A DNA stretch of 64,000 bases from contig NZ_CP012382.1 of assembly GCF_001267885.1 (NCBI RefSeq), positions 6,373,001 to 6,437,000 on the forward strand, read 5' to 3'. Origin of the DNA: Streptomyces ambofaciens ATCC 23877. Its GTDB lineage: Bacteria > Actinomycetota > Actinomycetes > Streptomycetales > Streptomycetaceae. The position numbers and the translations under genes were made by a program. Below are positions 8,631 through 17,030 of the stretch, piece after piece (the stretch's first letter is position 1; each line of letters starts with the position of its first letter). The notes below the pieces were generated by a model. It did not search any database. It was not told the DNA's origin and was given only the letters and a program-made list of their open reading frames with translations.

Positions 8631-9641
8631 TCAGGGCTGCTTCCTGGGGACGGGTGCGGTGAGCCGGACGCGGGTGCCGGCGCCGGGAGCCGAGGTGATG
8701 TCGAGGGCGGCCCCGACGAGCAGGGCCCGTTCGCGCATGCCGCGGATGCCGGCGCCCTCGCACGGCGCCTCGATCCCGCGGCCGTCGTCGCCGATGGTGA
8801 GCGTCACGGCGCCGTCGGCCCGGGCGAGGCCCACCTCCAGCCGCCGGGCGTCCGCGTGGCGGGCGGCGTTGGTCAGGCTCTCCTGCGCCACCCGGTAGAG
8901 CACCAGCTCGGTCTCGTGGTCCAGTGCGGGCAGGTCGGCGTCGAACCGGCGTACCACCCGCAGCCCCGTGTGGGTCGCGAAGTCGTGGGTGAGCGAGGAC
9001 AGCGCGCTGATCAGACCGAGATCGTCGAGGACGCCGGGCCGCAGCCGGCGTACCAGGCGGCGGACCTCGTCCAGGCTCTCCCGGGTGATCTCCTGCGCCT
9101 GTTGCAGCTCCGAGCGCAGCGGTTCGTCGGCGTCGTCCGCGGAACGCCCGAGGACCAGCAGGATCGCGGTCATGCTCTGCCCGACCTCGTCGTGCAGCTC
9201 CTGGGCGATACGGCGCCGCTCCGCCTCCTGGGCGAGCAGGACGCGGGCACTGCTGGTGGCCCGCTCGTGCTCCAGCCGGTCCAGCATGGCGTTGAAGGTG
9301 CGGATCAGCTCGGGGACCTCACCGCCGCCGGCCACCGGAAGCCGCTGGCCCGGGCGGAGCAGGTCGACCGTGGTCATCAGCTTCGTGAGCCGGTCCAGCG
9401 GTGCCAGGCCCCAGCGCAGCAGGGCGCCGTTGGCCACCAGCATGACGCCCAGCCCGCCCACCAGGATGACGGCCTCGGTCAGCAGGACCGGCACGGAAAC
9501 GGTCACCGGAGCCCACAGCAGCAGGGCCGTGGCGAAGCCCAGCACCACCGCGTTGAGCCCGAAGATCCGCCAGAACAGGGACACCGGGGGGTACGCCTCC
9601 TTCTGCGACGCGACGACTGGTACGCCTCCACTGTCGGCCAT
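8631..9641 (-). CDS. Sensor histidine kinase (HisKA_3 family)
   Basis: 336 residues from ATG 9641 with GAGGG upstream. Two membrane helices (about residues 22-45 and 50-75) bracket a very short external loop, so the signal is probably sensed in or near the membrane. A HAMP-like linker follows (APLDRLTKLMTTVDLL). The phosphoacceptor is H150 in AQELHDEVGQS, and the ATPase domain has ESLTNAARHADA, GDDGRGIE and GIRGMRERA. It pairs with the response regulator whose gene starts two bases downstream. Confidence 0.92.
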   Translation of the reverse strand: MADSGGVPVVASQKEAYPPVSLFWRIFGLNAVVLGFATALLLWAPVTVSVPVLLTEAVILVGGLGVMLVANGALLRWGLAPLDRLTKLMTTVDLLRPGQRLPVAGGGEVPELIRTFNAMLDRLEHERATSSARVLLAQEAERRRIAQELHDEVGQSMTAILLVLGRSADDADEPLRSELQQAQEITRESLDEVRRLVRRLRPGVLDDLGLISALSSLTHDFATHTGLRVVRRFDADLPALDHETELVLYRVAQESLTNAARHADARRLEVGLARADGAVTLTIGDDGRGIEAPCEGAGIRGMRERALLVGAALDITSAPGAGTRVRLTAPVPRKQP

Positions 9642-9924
9642 CGCGCACCCTCGGGGGGAGACGCGGCCCGGGTCGCGACCGAGCAAGCGACCAGCGTGCC
9701 CCGCCGCGCACCGCCTGGTCGATGGGGGCCGACCCCCATTTCCGTGTCGCGGCACACCCATACGGCCGCCCCCGTGTGCCGCCGCGTGGATGCTCGGGCC
9801 CCGGGCAAATGGGGCCCGCGCCCGATGGGTTTCCCCCGCCGGCCCGGCCAGGCTGGAAGACGACCGGGCCCGATCGGCCCGGCGTCCGCCCTACCCGCAG
9901 ATCCTTCCGAGAAGAGGACGCACC
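9642..9924. promoter_or_regulatory. Divergent promoter region between the two-component pair and the DksA-like operon
   Basis: 283 non-coding bases separate the leftward kinase gene from the rightward DksA-like gene. They contain a perfect palindrome ATGGGGG-CCGA-CCCCCAT at 9722-9739 and GC-rich inverted repeats around 9790-9835. The palindrome is a reasonable operator candidate for the NarL-type regulator, but this is inference; no -10/-35 pair stands out. Confidence 0.4.
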
Positions 9925-10251
9925 GTGTCGCTCGACGCCTCCCGCACCGAACCCCGCCCCGAGCGGCTGACCGCTCACGAGGCACGCCAGCGCCTCGAAC
10001 ACGCGCGCAACACCCGGCTGACCCAGCTTCAGGCCCTAGGGGAGAGCGGCCAGGCGGACGACCAGCTGACGGTCGCGCAGAAGGACGCCATCGAGCGGGT
10101 GCTCAAAGAGATCGAGGCGGCCTTCGCGCGGGTCGACGGCGGCAGCTACGGCACCTGCCTGGGCTGCGGGAAGCCCGTCCCGGGGGAGCGGCTGGAGATC
10201 CTCCCCTACACGCGGTACTGCGTCGCCTGCCAGCGCCGCGCCGCCGCCTGA
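9925..10251 (+). CDS. DksA/TraR-type zinc-finger protein
   Basis: 108 residues from GTG 9925, with AGAGGA seven bases upstream. An N-terminal helical, probably coiled-coil stretch (about residues 15-70) leads to a C4 zinc finger: C78-x2-C81, C99-x2-C102, with the EILPYTRYCVACQ ending typical of DksA/TraR proteins. Such proteins act in the RNA polymerase secondary channel or bind nucleic acid. Here the acidic DxxDxA tip of true DksA is not evident, so an RNA polymerase role is uncertain. It is the first of two related genes followed by an MreB-like gene. Confidence 0.85.
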   Translation: MSLDASRTEPRPERLTAHEARQRLEHARNTRLTQLQALGESGQADDQLTVAQKDAIERVLKEIEAAFARVDGGSYGTCLGCGKPVPGERLEILPYTRYCVACQRRAAA

Positions 10252-10297
10252 CCACCGTCCGTCCGGCCCGCGTCTCCCGCCCTGCCCGAGGGGTGAA

Positions 10298-10669
10298 GTG
10301 GTGAACAACCCGATCATCGACGACCACGACACGCGCCTGTCGCCCGAGGACCTCGCGGTGCTCCGGGACAGCCTGCGCGAACAGCGGCTGTTCCGTGAGG
10401 AGCAGCTGCGGCAGATCGCGACCGTACCGGCCCGCGCCGACGAGGCGCGCCGGCGGCGGTCCGCCGCACAGACCGAGGTGCGGGCCGAGCTCGCCGCCTC
10501 CGCGCGCATGGTCCTCGCCGACGTGGAAGCGGCGCTCGACCGCATGGCGAGGGGCCGCTACGGCTCCTGCCACCTGTGCCGGCGTCCCGTCGACCGCGAG
10601 CGCCTGATGATCGTGCCGCAGGCCCGCTACTGCGCTCGCTGCCAGCAGGTGAGGGAGGCCGGACGATGA
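10298..10669 (+). CDS. Second DksA/TraR-type zinc-finger protein
   Basis: 123 residues from GTG 10298 (GTG 10301 is equally possible), with GAGGGG just upstream. Same plan as its neighbour: an N-terminal helical region (LAVLRDSLREQRLFREEQL) and a C4 zinc finger with C91-x2-C94 and C112-x2-C115 (CHLCRRPV, YCARCQQ). It lies 46 bases after the first paralogue and overlaps the MreB-like gene by four bases, so all three are one operon. The pair probably arose by duplication. Confidence 0.85.
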   Translation: MVNNPIIDDHDTRLSPEDLAVLRDSLREQRLFREEQLRQIATVPARADEARRRRSAAQTEVRAELAASARMVLADVEAALDRMARGRYGSCHLCRRPVDRERLMIVPQARYCARCQQVREAGR

Positions 10670-11484
10670 CCGCCGTCCGCCTGCCCTCCTACTCCCGGCG
10701 CCTGCCGTGGCCGCTGCCCTGGCACCGCGGCGGCGTCGCCCTCGACATGGGCAGCGCCCGGACCCGCGCCTGGGTCGCCGGGCGGGGACTGATCCTCGAC
10801 GTGCCGACGGTGACCTTTCCGGGCACCGGGGCGGTGTACCCCGTCCAGCGCGGCTCCCTCGTGGACACCGAGGGCGCGGCGCGCATGCTCGGCCGGCTCC
10901 TCGCCCACCGGCTGCCCCGCTTCGCCCGTCCGCTGGTCGTGCTGACCGCGCCGGTGCTGGACGGGTACGCCTACCGGACGCAGGCCCGGACGGCCGTGGA
11001 GGTGCTGCGGCCCCGCGGTGTGCTGACCGTCCCGAGCGCTCGGGCGGTCGCCCTCGCGGCGGGGGCGGACCTGTCCCGGCCGCTGCTCGTGGTGGACCTC
11101 GGCGCCCGCCTCACCGAGGTGGTGCTCCTGGTCGACGGCGCCGTCTTCGACGCGCGCCGCGCCGCGCTGGGCACGGGGGACCTCGACGAGGCGACCCCGT
11201 CGGCGGCGATCGGCGAGGCGGTCGCCGACATGACGACCTCGATGCTGCGGCAGGACCGCACGTCCTTCACCGTCGACGCGCTGGGCCGGGGTCCGCTGCT
11301 GGCGGGGGGAGGCGCCCTGCGTCCCGAGATCACCTGCCACCTCGCCGACGTGCTGCACACCCCGCTGCGCGCCGTGCCGGCCCCGCACACGGCCGCCGTC
11401 CGCGGTGCCGCCCAGCTCCTGGCGGCCGCGCACTCCCACCCGCCCGTCACGGGCACGGACCCCCCGGCCGACCACCCGCACTGA
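10666..11484 (+). CDS. Short MreB/Mbl-like actin homologue
   Basis: 272 residues from ATG 10666, overlapping the preceding stop. Actin-fold nucleotide-binding motifs are visible: ALDMGSARTRAWV (phosphate 1), LVVDLGARLTEVVLLVDGAV (phosphate 2) and PLLAGGGALRPEI (adenosine motif). True MreB proteins are about 340 residues. From memory, S. coelicolor has a third, short MreB homologue (SCO6166) lacking subdomains IB and IIB, and this gene fits that. The missing parts make normal filament formation doubtful. Coupling to two DksA-like proteins suggests a stress or sporulation setting, but that is inference. Confidence 0.8.
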   Translation: MTAVRLPSYSRRLPWPLPWHRGGVALDMGSARTRAWVAGRGLILDVPTVTFPGTGAVYPVQRGSLVDTEGAARMLGRLLAHRLPRFARPLVVLTAPVLDGYAYRTQARTAVEVLRPRGVLTVPSARAVALAAGADLSRPLLVVDLGARLTEVVLLVDGAVFDARRAALGTGDLDEATPSAAIGEAVADMTTSMLRQDRTSFTVDALGRGPLLAGGGALRPEITCHLADVLHTPLRAVPAPHTAAVRGAAQLLAAAHSHPPVTGTDPPADHPH

Positions 11485-11594
11485 CCCGAATCCACCCGGC
11501 GCCCCGACGCGGCGGGCCCGCGAACCGCACCCGACCCGACCCGACCCCCACGATGCGCCCGGCCGCAGGACAGGCCCAGGGCCGGTGGCCCGGC

Positions 11595-11794
11595 CGACCA
11601 TGGGCCGCCCGGTTCCGGTGGCTCGGGTCCGGCGTGGGCCGCTCGACTCCGGGGGCCCGGCGGGCCATGGGCCGCTCGGATCGGGCGGTTCGGTCGACCA
11701 TGGGCCGCCCGGTTCCGGTGGCTCGGGTCCGGCGTGGGCCGCTCGACTCCGGGGGCCCGGCGGGCCATGGGCCCCTCGGGTCCGGCGGTTCGGT
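11595..11794. repeat. Two tandem 100-bp direct repeats
   Basis: Bases 11595-11694 and 11695-11794 are two copies of a 100-bp unit beginning CGACCATGGGCCGCCCGGTT, almost identical except for a few differences near the end of each. They fill much of the 464-base gap between the MreB-like gene and the membrane-protein gene. The rest of the gap is GC-rich and shows no gene. Confidence 0.9.
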
Positions 11795-11853
11795 CGGGCG
11801 GGGGCCTGCTGGGGGCCGCCGGCGCGGCCGGGCGGGGCCCCCTTTCGGCCCCC

Positions 11854-11921
11854 CGACGTCGAGACCGTCCCGACGTCGAGGCCGTCCCGCCGTCGAGGCC
11901 GTCCCGCCGTCGACGGCCCGG
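11854..11921. repeat. Four 17-bp tandem repeats
   Basis: Four head-to-tail copies of a unit like CGACGTCGAGGCCGTCC lie at 11854-11870, 11871-11887, 11888-11904 and 11905-11921, the last one partly diverged. They sit 28 bases before the start codon at 11949, in the probable 5' leader of that gene. Confidence 0.85.
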
Positions 11922-11948
11922 CTGACCGATCCTGGAAGGAGGCGCACC

Positions 11949-12593
11949 GTGGCCGGCGAGACACCCCGGGCACAGCCACCGCCCCTCGATCCCGTGCCCG
12001 CTCCCGAAGGGCACCCCCACCACGTGCTGTGGCGGTGGCGGCGCAACCCCCTGCGGCGCCGCACCGACCGGCTGCACGCCTGGATCGCCCTGGGCCTGCT
12101 GCTGGCCGTCCTGGCGGCGGCCCCCGCGGCGATGTTCGCGGTCGGCGACGCGGCCCACCGCCACTACCGCGCCACCGCCGAACAGCAGGCACGCACGCGG
12201 GACCACCGCCCCGCCGTCCTCGTCCACGACGCCCCGCGCCATCCGGAGCCGGGGTCGGCGGAGGCGAAGAGGACCCGGTACCCGGTCGAGGTGCGGTTCA
12301 CCGGCCCGGACGGAGCGGCCCGGACCGGGGAGACCGACGTCGAACCGGGGCTGCCCGCGGACAGCACCGTCCTGGTCTGGGTCGACGCGGCCGGAGAGAT
12401 CACCGAACCGCCGCTGACCGGCGACCAGATCCGCAGTCGCGCGACGGGCTGGGCGATCCTCGCCTTCCTGGGCGTGGCCCTCACCGGCCTCGCCGCCCAC
12501 GGGGTCACCGGCATGGTGCTGCACCGCGTCAACCTCGCCCGGTGGGACGCGGCCTGGGCCGTCACGGAACCGCGCTGGAGCAGGTCCTCCTGA
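11949..12593 (+). CDS. Rv1733c-like membrane protein
   Basis: 214 residues from GTG 11949, preceded by a strong GGAAGGAGG. Two membrane helices, WIALGLLLAVLAAAPAAMFAVG (about 45-66) and GWAILAFLGVALTGLAAHGVTG (about 169-190), flank an external domain of about 100 residues; the N-terminus has WRWRRNPLRRRTDRLHAW. This is the layout of the actinobacterial Rv1733c family of unknown function. It is convergent with the TPR gene, only six bases apart, with no room for a separate terminator. Confidence 0.75.
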   Translation: MAGETPRAQPPPLDPVPAPEGHPHHVLWRWRRNPLRRRTDRLHAWIALGLLLAVLAAAPAAMFAVGDAAHRHYRATAEQQARTRDHRPAVLVHDAPRHPEPGSAEAKRTRYPVEVRFTGPDGAARTGETDVEPGLPADSTVLVWVDAAGEITEPPLTGDQIRSRATGWAILAFLGVALTGLAAHGVTGMVLHRVNLARWDAAWAVTEPRWSRSS

Positions 12594-12599
12594 GCACGC

Positions 12600-13388
12600 T
12601 CACGCGGTCGCCGCGCCCGCGGCCGGCGGTGCCAGGTGCCGGGCCAGCCAGGTCGGCACACCGCCGAGCAGCCGGACCAGGCGCCGCGCCTCCTCCCGCA
12701 GCCGCGACGCCTCCGGCTCCGACTCGGCGTCCGCGAGCGAGACCAGCGCGGGTGCCGTACCGACCAGGTACCCCAGCTCCTCCCGGATGCGCAGCGACTC
12801 GGCGAAGCCGTGCCGGGCCTCGGCCATCTCTCCTTCCCGCAGGGCGAGTCCGGCGAGATGACGCCAGGTGGCGGACTGCAGCAGCGGGTCGCCCTGCGCG
12901 GTGGCGCCGGCGTGGGCGCGCCGGTACGCCGCCTTGGCGGCCTGCGGCGACCGGGTCAGGTTCTCCGCGAGCAGCCCCCGCCGGAAGTCCAGCAGCGCCC
13001 GCCCCCTCGCCCCCGGCGCGATCAGCGCCGCCGCCCGGCCCAGCGCGGCCCGCGCCTCGTCGGAGCGGTCGCGCACCCCGTGCACGGTGGCGGCGTAGGC
13101 CAGTTGACCGCGTTCGCAGGCGGCGGCCCCGCGCTCGTCGTCGCTGTCGGCCAGCGCCTCGGCGGTGCGCAGCGCGTCCTCGGCGTCCGCCCAGCCCTGC
13201 TCCGTGTACAGGCACCGCTCCACCAGCAGCGCGGTCCGCTGCAACGCGGTGGCCGCGGTGACCGGCTCCAGCAGGGCCGCCGCGTCGGACCAGCAGGCGC
13301 GCGAACGCAACCGCCACACGGCGGTCTGGAGCGGATCGTCACCCTCGGTCGTTCCCCAACCAGAACCAGCCATGGCGGAATGCGCCAC
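12600..13388 (-). CDS. TPR-repeat protein
   Basis: 262 residues from GTG 13388, with GGGGAGGG just upstream (ATG 13373 is an alternative). The sequence is alpha-helical and alanine-rich with TPR-like units, for example WADAEDALRTAEALADSDDERGA, AKAAYRRAHAGATAQGDPL and AEARHGFAESLRIREELG. TPR proteins mediate protein-protein contacts; no enzymatic domain is visible. A 14-bp palindrome lies about 85 bases upstream of the start. Confidence 0.7.
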   Translation of the reverse strand: MAHSAMAGSGWGTTEGDDPLQTAVWRLRSRACWSDAAALLEPVTAATALQRTALLVERCLYTEQGWADAEDALRTAEALADSDDERGAAACERGQLAYAATVHGVRDRSDEARAALGRAAALIAPGARGRALLDFRRGLLAENLTRSPQAAKAAYRRAHAGATAQGDPLLQSATWRHLAGLALREGEMAEARHGFAESLRIREELGYLVGTAPALVSLADAESEPEASRLREEARRLVRLLGGVPTWLARHLAPPAAGAATA

Positions 13389-13472
13389 GTCGCCCTCCCC
13401 TTAGCACGCCATCGAGCTCTCGAGTGGTGGCCGCATCTCAGCACGGATCCGGCGGCCCGGCCAAGGGGATGG

Positions 13473-13486
13473 GTGAAACTTTTCAC
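13473..13486. promoter_or_regulatory. Palindrome GTGAAACTTTTCAC upstream of the TPR gene
   Basis: A perfect inverted repeat GTGAAA-CT-TTTCAC, unusual here because it is AT-rich in very GC-rich surroundings. It is placed 85-98 bases upstream of the TPR gene start, where a regulator could bind. Function not shown. Confidence 0.45.
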
Positions 13487-13505
13487 AAAGTCGTGGGACT
13501 TGACG

Positions 13506-13532
13506 GCCCGCGGGTTCGGGACCGTCGCGGGC
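13506..13532 (-). terminator. Possible terminator after the pucR-like gene
   Basis: Inverted repeat GCCCGCG / CGCGGGC with a 13-nt loop, 19 bases beyond the stop of the leftward PucR-type gene. Short, so only moderately convincing. Confidence 0.4.
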
Positions 13533-13550
13533 GGGGTCGCGTCCCGCGGC

Positions 13551-15251
13551 TCAGCTCATCCGCAGTGCCAGGAAGAAATCCAGCTTGTCCTCCAGGCGCG
13601 ACAGATCACGCCCCGTCAACTGCTCGATCCGCCCGACGCGGTAGCGCAGCGTGTTGACGTGCAGATGGAGCCGGGTCGCGCAGCGCGTCCAGGAGCCGTC
13701 GCTGTCGAGGAAGGCCTCCAGGGTCGGGATCAGCTCGGCGCGGTGGCGGCGGTCGTAGTCCCGCAGCGGGTCCAGCAGCCGGGCGGTGAAGGCCCGGCGC
13801 ACGTCGTCGGGGACGAAGGGCAGGAGCAGGACGTGCGAGGCCAGTTCCTGGTGGCCGGCCGCGCAGACCCGGCCGGGGCGCGCCGCCGCGACCCGCCGCG
13901 CGTGCCGCGCCTCCTCCAGCGCGCCGCGCAGCCCCTCCGCCGAGTGCACGGCGGCGCTGACGCCGAGCGTGACCCGCCCGTCGCCGTCCAGCCCCGCCGA
14001 CAGCGGCTCCCGTACGGCCTCCAGGAGCACGTCCGCGAGGATGCCGGTCTCGGAGCCGTCGTGCTCGGTGGAGACCGCCGGCAGCGGCACGAGGGCGACG
14101 GCCTCGTCGCCCGTGTGGGCCACGGCGATGCGGTCGGAGTGCTCGGGACCCGTGGCGAGCGGGTCGACGAGGATCTCCTCCAGCAGGGTCTGGGCGACCG
14201 GACCGGTCTCGGAGTCGTCGTTCTCCCACTCGACCCGGGCGACCACGACCTGCCAGTGCGGGGCCGCGCCGAGGCCCGGCAGCAGTACCGGCGCCGCGAC
14301 CCGCAGCCGCGCCGCGATCTCGGCGGGCGCGGCACCCGTCTGCACCAGCTCCAGGACCTCCTGCGCGAGCCGCCGCCGCACCGTGCGCGCCGCGTCCCGC
14401 CGGTCGCGTTCGACGGCGATGAGCTGCGTGACGCCGTAGAGCAGGTCGAGCCGCTCCTCGGCCCAGTCCCCGGCGTCCGCTTCCACCACCAGCAGCCAGT
14501 CGGACAGCACCGTCTCGCGCACGTCCCGCGCGGCCTGCGGGACGCGCGCCGCGCCCGCCCCCGTCGAGCGGTGCCCCGAGGCACGCACCGGGAAGAGGCT
14601 GTACGCCGTCGGGCCCAGGAACACCCGGTGGGGTGCCCGCCGGCCCGCCCGGGTGGCCGCCAGGTGCTCCGCCGCCAGCTTCGCGCACACCTCGGACGGC
14701 AGCACGGGACCCGCGTCCTTGGGGCCCGCGACCGGCCGCCCGGTCGGCGAGAGCACCCAGGCCCGCAGGTCCAGGTCCGTGCCGAGCAGGTCGAGGACCA
14801 CGTCGGGGCCGCCGCCCGCGGGGCCGGAGGTCATCATCCGGCGGTGCCGGTCGACCACGGCCGCGAGGTCCCCGGCCCGCTCGCCGGAGACCTGGCGGAC
14901 CACGTGCTCGGTGATGGTCGCGAAGGCCACCGACTCGTTCACCGCGAACAACGGCAGCCGGTGCCGCGCGCACGCCGCCACCAGGTCCTCCGGCACGCTC
15001 CCCAGCTCCGCCTCGCCGGCGGCCAGGGCGGCCACGCCGGACTGCACGAGGAGGCGGACGAACGGCTCGGAGTCGGCGGCGTCCCGGCGCCAGGCGAGGC
15101 CGGTGAGGACCAGCTCCCCGCCGGAGAGGTAGCGGCTGGGGTCCCGCAGGTCGGTGGTCATCACGCCCCGCACGGAGCGGTCCAGCTCGTCCTCGCCGCC
15201 GAGCAGCTTGAGGCCCAGCGCGTCGGTGTCCAGCAGTGCGCGCAGCCGCAT
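13551..15251 (-). CDS. PucR-family purine-catabolism regulator
   Basis: 566 residues from ATG 15251 (MRLRALLDT), where family similarity begins. The N-terminal purine-catabolism sensory domain (about residues 1-130) shows RGVMTTDLRDPSRYLSGGELVLTGLAWRR. The C-terminus is the PucR-type helix-turn-helix (LEAFLDSDGSWTRCATRLHLHVNTLRYRVGRIEQLTGRDL in consecutive stretches), close to the end as expected. It is divergent from the xanthine dehydrogenase operon across a 299-base gap, the typical arrangement for a local regulator. It probably controls purine oxidation in response to a purine metabolite. Confidence 0.9.
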   Translation of the reverse strand: MRLRALLDTDALGLKLLGGEDELDRSVRGVMTTDLRDPSRYLSGGELVLTGLAWRRDAADSEPFVRLLVQSGVAALAAGEAELGSVPEDLVAACARHRLPLFAVNESVAFATITEHVVRQVSGERAGDLAAVVDRHRRMMTSGPAGGGPDVVLDLLGTDLDLRAWVLSPTGRPVAGPKDAGPVLPSEVCAKLAAEHLAATRAGRRAPHRVFLGPTAYSLFPVRASGHRSTGAGAARVPQAARDVRETVLSDWLLVVEADAGDWAEERLDLLYGVTQLIAVERDRRDAARTVRRRLAQEVLELVQTGAAPAEIAARLRVAAPVLLPGLGAAPHWQVVVARVEWENDDSETGPVAQTLLEEILVDPLATGPEHSDRIAVAHTGDEAVALVPLPAVSTEHDGSETGILADVLLEAVREPLSAGLDGDGRVTLGVSAAVHSAEGLRGALEEARHARRVAAARPGRVCAAGHQELASHVLLLPFVPDDVRRAFTARLLDPLRDYDRRHRAELIPTLEAFLDSDGSWTRCATRLHLHVNTLRYRVGRIEQLTGRDLSRLEDKLDFFLALRMS

Positions 15252-15550
15252 TCTCGTCGCCGCCGTTCTTTGTCTCGAAGTGTTCCAGGTCACGCGGCTG
15301 TGTCGCCCGATTTCCGGAGGGACCATAGGAATGTCAGGAGGTTACGGAGGGCCTCCTTTCATACGAATCTACAAGATGCCCGTGCTGGCCAGCCAACTCC
15401 TTCATGGTTTCTGCGACTGACCCTGGTGGAGCAGCGGGCGGTGTACTGAGGCCACTCCACGTGAACAGCACATGAACGAGCCGGGCCCGCCGCACACGGA
15501 TTGGCTCAATCTGCACGACCACCAGACGAAGACGAAGAAGAGAGCCGGTC
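15252..15550. promoter_or_regulatory. Divergent pucR / xanthine dehydrogenase promoter region
   Basis: Non-coding and less GC-rich than the surroundings. It holds the perfect palindrome GGAGG-G-CCTCC at 15346-15356 and a related CCGGAGG about 30 bases before it. These are candidate operator elements for the PucR-type protein; no clear -10/-35 pair was found by eye. Confidence 0.4.
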
Positions 15551-16441
15551 ATGGACTTCCTTCGCCCCGCCAGCTGGGAGGAGGCGCTCGCCGCGAAGGC
15601 CGAGCACCCCACCGCTGTGCCGATTGCGGGTGGCACCGACGTGATGGTCGAGATCAACTTCGATCACCGCAGGCCCGAGTACCTGATGGACCTGAACCGC
15701 ATCGGCGACCTCTGCGAGTGGGAGGTCGGCGAGGACTCCGTGCGGCTCGGCGCCTCCGTCCCGTACACCCGGATCATGGACAGCCTCCGCACCGAACTCC
15801 CCGGACTCGCCCTCGCCTCGCACACGGTCGCCTCCCCGCAGATCCGTAACCGCGGCGGCGTGGGCGGCAACCTCGGCACCGCCTCCCCGGCCGGCGACGC
15901 GCACCCCGCGCTGCTCGCCGCCGGGGGGGAGGTCGAGGTCGAGTCGGTGCGCGGCAAGCGCCTCATCCCGATCGACGAGTTCTACAAGGGCGTCAAGCGC
16001 AACGCGCTCGAACCCGACGAGCTGATCCGCGCCGTGCACGTCAGGAAGGCCGACGGCCCGCAGCAGTTCTCCAAGGTCGGCACCCGCAACGCCATGGTCA
16101 TCGCCGTGTGCGCCTTCGGTCTCGCCCTGCACCCCGAGACCCGCACGGTCCGTACCGGCATCGGTTCGGCGGCCCCCACGCCCGTACGGGCGAAGGCCGC
16201 CGAGGAATTCCTGAACGCCGCGCTCGAAGAGGGCGGCTTCTGGGAGAACGGCAAGATCATCACGCCGTCGGTGGCCAAGCAGTTCGCGGACCTGTGCTCC
16301 GCCGCCTGCAACCCGATCGACGACGTCCGGGGCACCGCGAGCTACCGCCGCCACGCGGTCGGCGTCATGGCCCGCCGGACGCTCACCTGGACCTGGGAGT
16401 CGTACCGCGGCGCCCGCCACACCACGGAGGGAGCCGCGTAA
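15551..16441 (+). CDS. Xanthine dehydrogenase, FAD-binding subunit
   Basis: 296 residues from ATG 15551, preceded by GAAGAGAG. Medium subunit of a molybdenum hydroxylase: carries FAD and passes electrons from the iron-sulfur subunit to the acceptor. FAD-binding landmarks are PIAGGTDVMVEI (about residues 24-35) and SPQIRNRGGVGGNLGTASPAGD (about 95-116), followed by the C-terminal CO-dehydrogenase-flavoprotein domain. It opens a three-gene operon in the order FAD, Fe-S, Mo; its TAA overlaps the next ATG by one base. Substrate assignment to xanthine/hypoxanthine rests on the PucR regulator, purine permease and XdhC neighbours. Confidence 0.92.
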   Translation: MDFLRPASWEEALAAKAEHPTAVPIAGGTDVMVEINFDHRRPEYLMDLNRIGDLCEWEVGEDSVRLGASVPYTRIMDSLRTELPGLALASHTVASPQIRNRGGVGGNLGTASPAGDAHPALLAAGGEVEVESVRGKRLIPIDEFYKGVKRNALEPDELIRAVHVRKADGPQQFSKVGTRNAMVIAVCAFGLALHPETRTVRTGIGSAAPTPVRAKAAEEFLNAALEEGGFWENGKIITPSVAKQFADLCSAACNPIDDVRGTASYRRHAVGVMARRTLTWTWESYRGARHTTEGAA

Positions 16442-17028
16442 TGCGCGTCAACTTCACTGTCAACGGACGTCCGCAGGAAGCCGACGACGTGTGGGAGGGC
16501 GAGTCCCTCCTCTACGTCCTGCGCGAGCGGCTCGGCCTGCCCGGCTCCAAGAACGCCTGCGAGCAGGGCGAGTGCGGCTCCTGCACGGTCCGCCTGGACG
16601 GCGTCCCGGTCTGCGCCTGTCTGGTCGCGGCCGGCCAGGCGCAGGGGCGCGAGATCGTCACGGTCGAGGGCCTGGCCGACTTCGCCCAACAGCGCGCCGA
16701 GGGCTGCGCGACCGGCGCCTGCGGCGGCCAGGGGACCTCGCTCGACGAGGCCAAGCGCTGGCAGGCCGCGGGCAGCGACTCGCACACCGGCGAGGGCACC
16801 GAACTCGCGCCCATCCAGCAGGCGTTCATCGACGCCGGCGCCGTCCAGTGCGGCTTCTGCACGCCCGGCCTGCTGGTCGCCGCCGACGAGATGCTGGAGC
16901 GCAACCCGAACCCGACCGACGCGGACATCCGCGAGGCGCTGTCGGGCAACCTGTGCCGCTGCACGGGCTACGAGAAGATCATGGACGCGGTCCGGCTGGC
17001 CGCGGCCCGCCAGTCCGAGGGGGTCTGA
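16441..17028 (+). CDS. Xanthine dehydrogenase, [2Fe-2S] subunit
   Basis: 195 residues. Plant-ferredoxin-type cluster ligands C40, C45, C48 and C60 (CEQGECGSC...C) and the second, helical-domain cluster C137, C140, C172 and C174 (QCGFCTPG, LCRCTGY). Compared with the usual about 160 residues there is an insertion at about 79-121 between the two domains, with two extra cysteines C89 and C94 (CATGACGG). The subunit relays electrons from the molybdenum centre to FAD. Two bases separate its stop from the next ATG. Confidence 0.93.
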   Translation: MRVNFTVNGRPQEADDVWEGESLLYVLRERLGLPGSKNACEQGECGSCTVRLDGVPVCACLVAAGQAQGREIVTVEGLADFAQQRAEGCATGACGGQGTSLDEAKRWQAAGSDSHTGEGTELAPIQQAFIDAGAVQCGFCTPGLLVAADEMLERNPNPTDADIREALSGNLCRCTGYEKIMDAVRLAAARQSEGV

Positions 17029-17030
17029 GC

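Noticed and set aside
4704..8898. Very long rightward open frames (999 and 891 codons) opposite secDF and the two-component genes
   Set aside because: They are antisense to well-supported genes, Gly/Arg- or Ser/Arg-rich, and exist only because of the high GC third-position bias.
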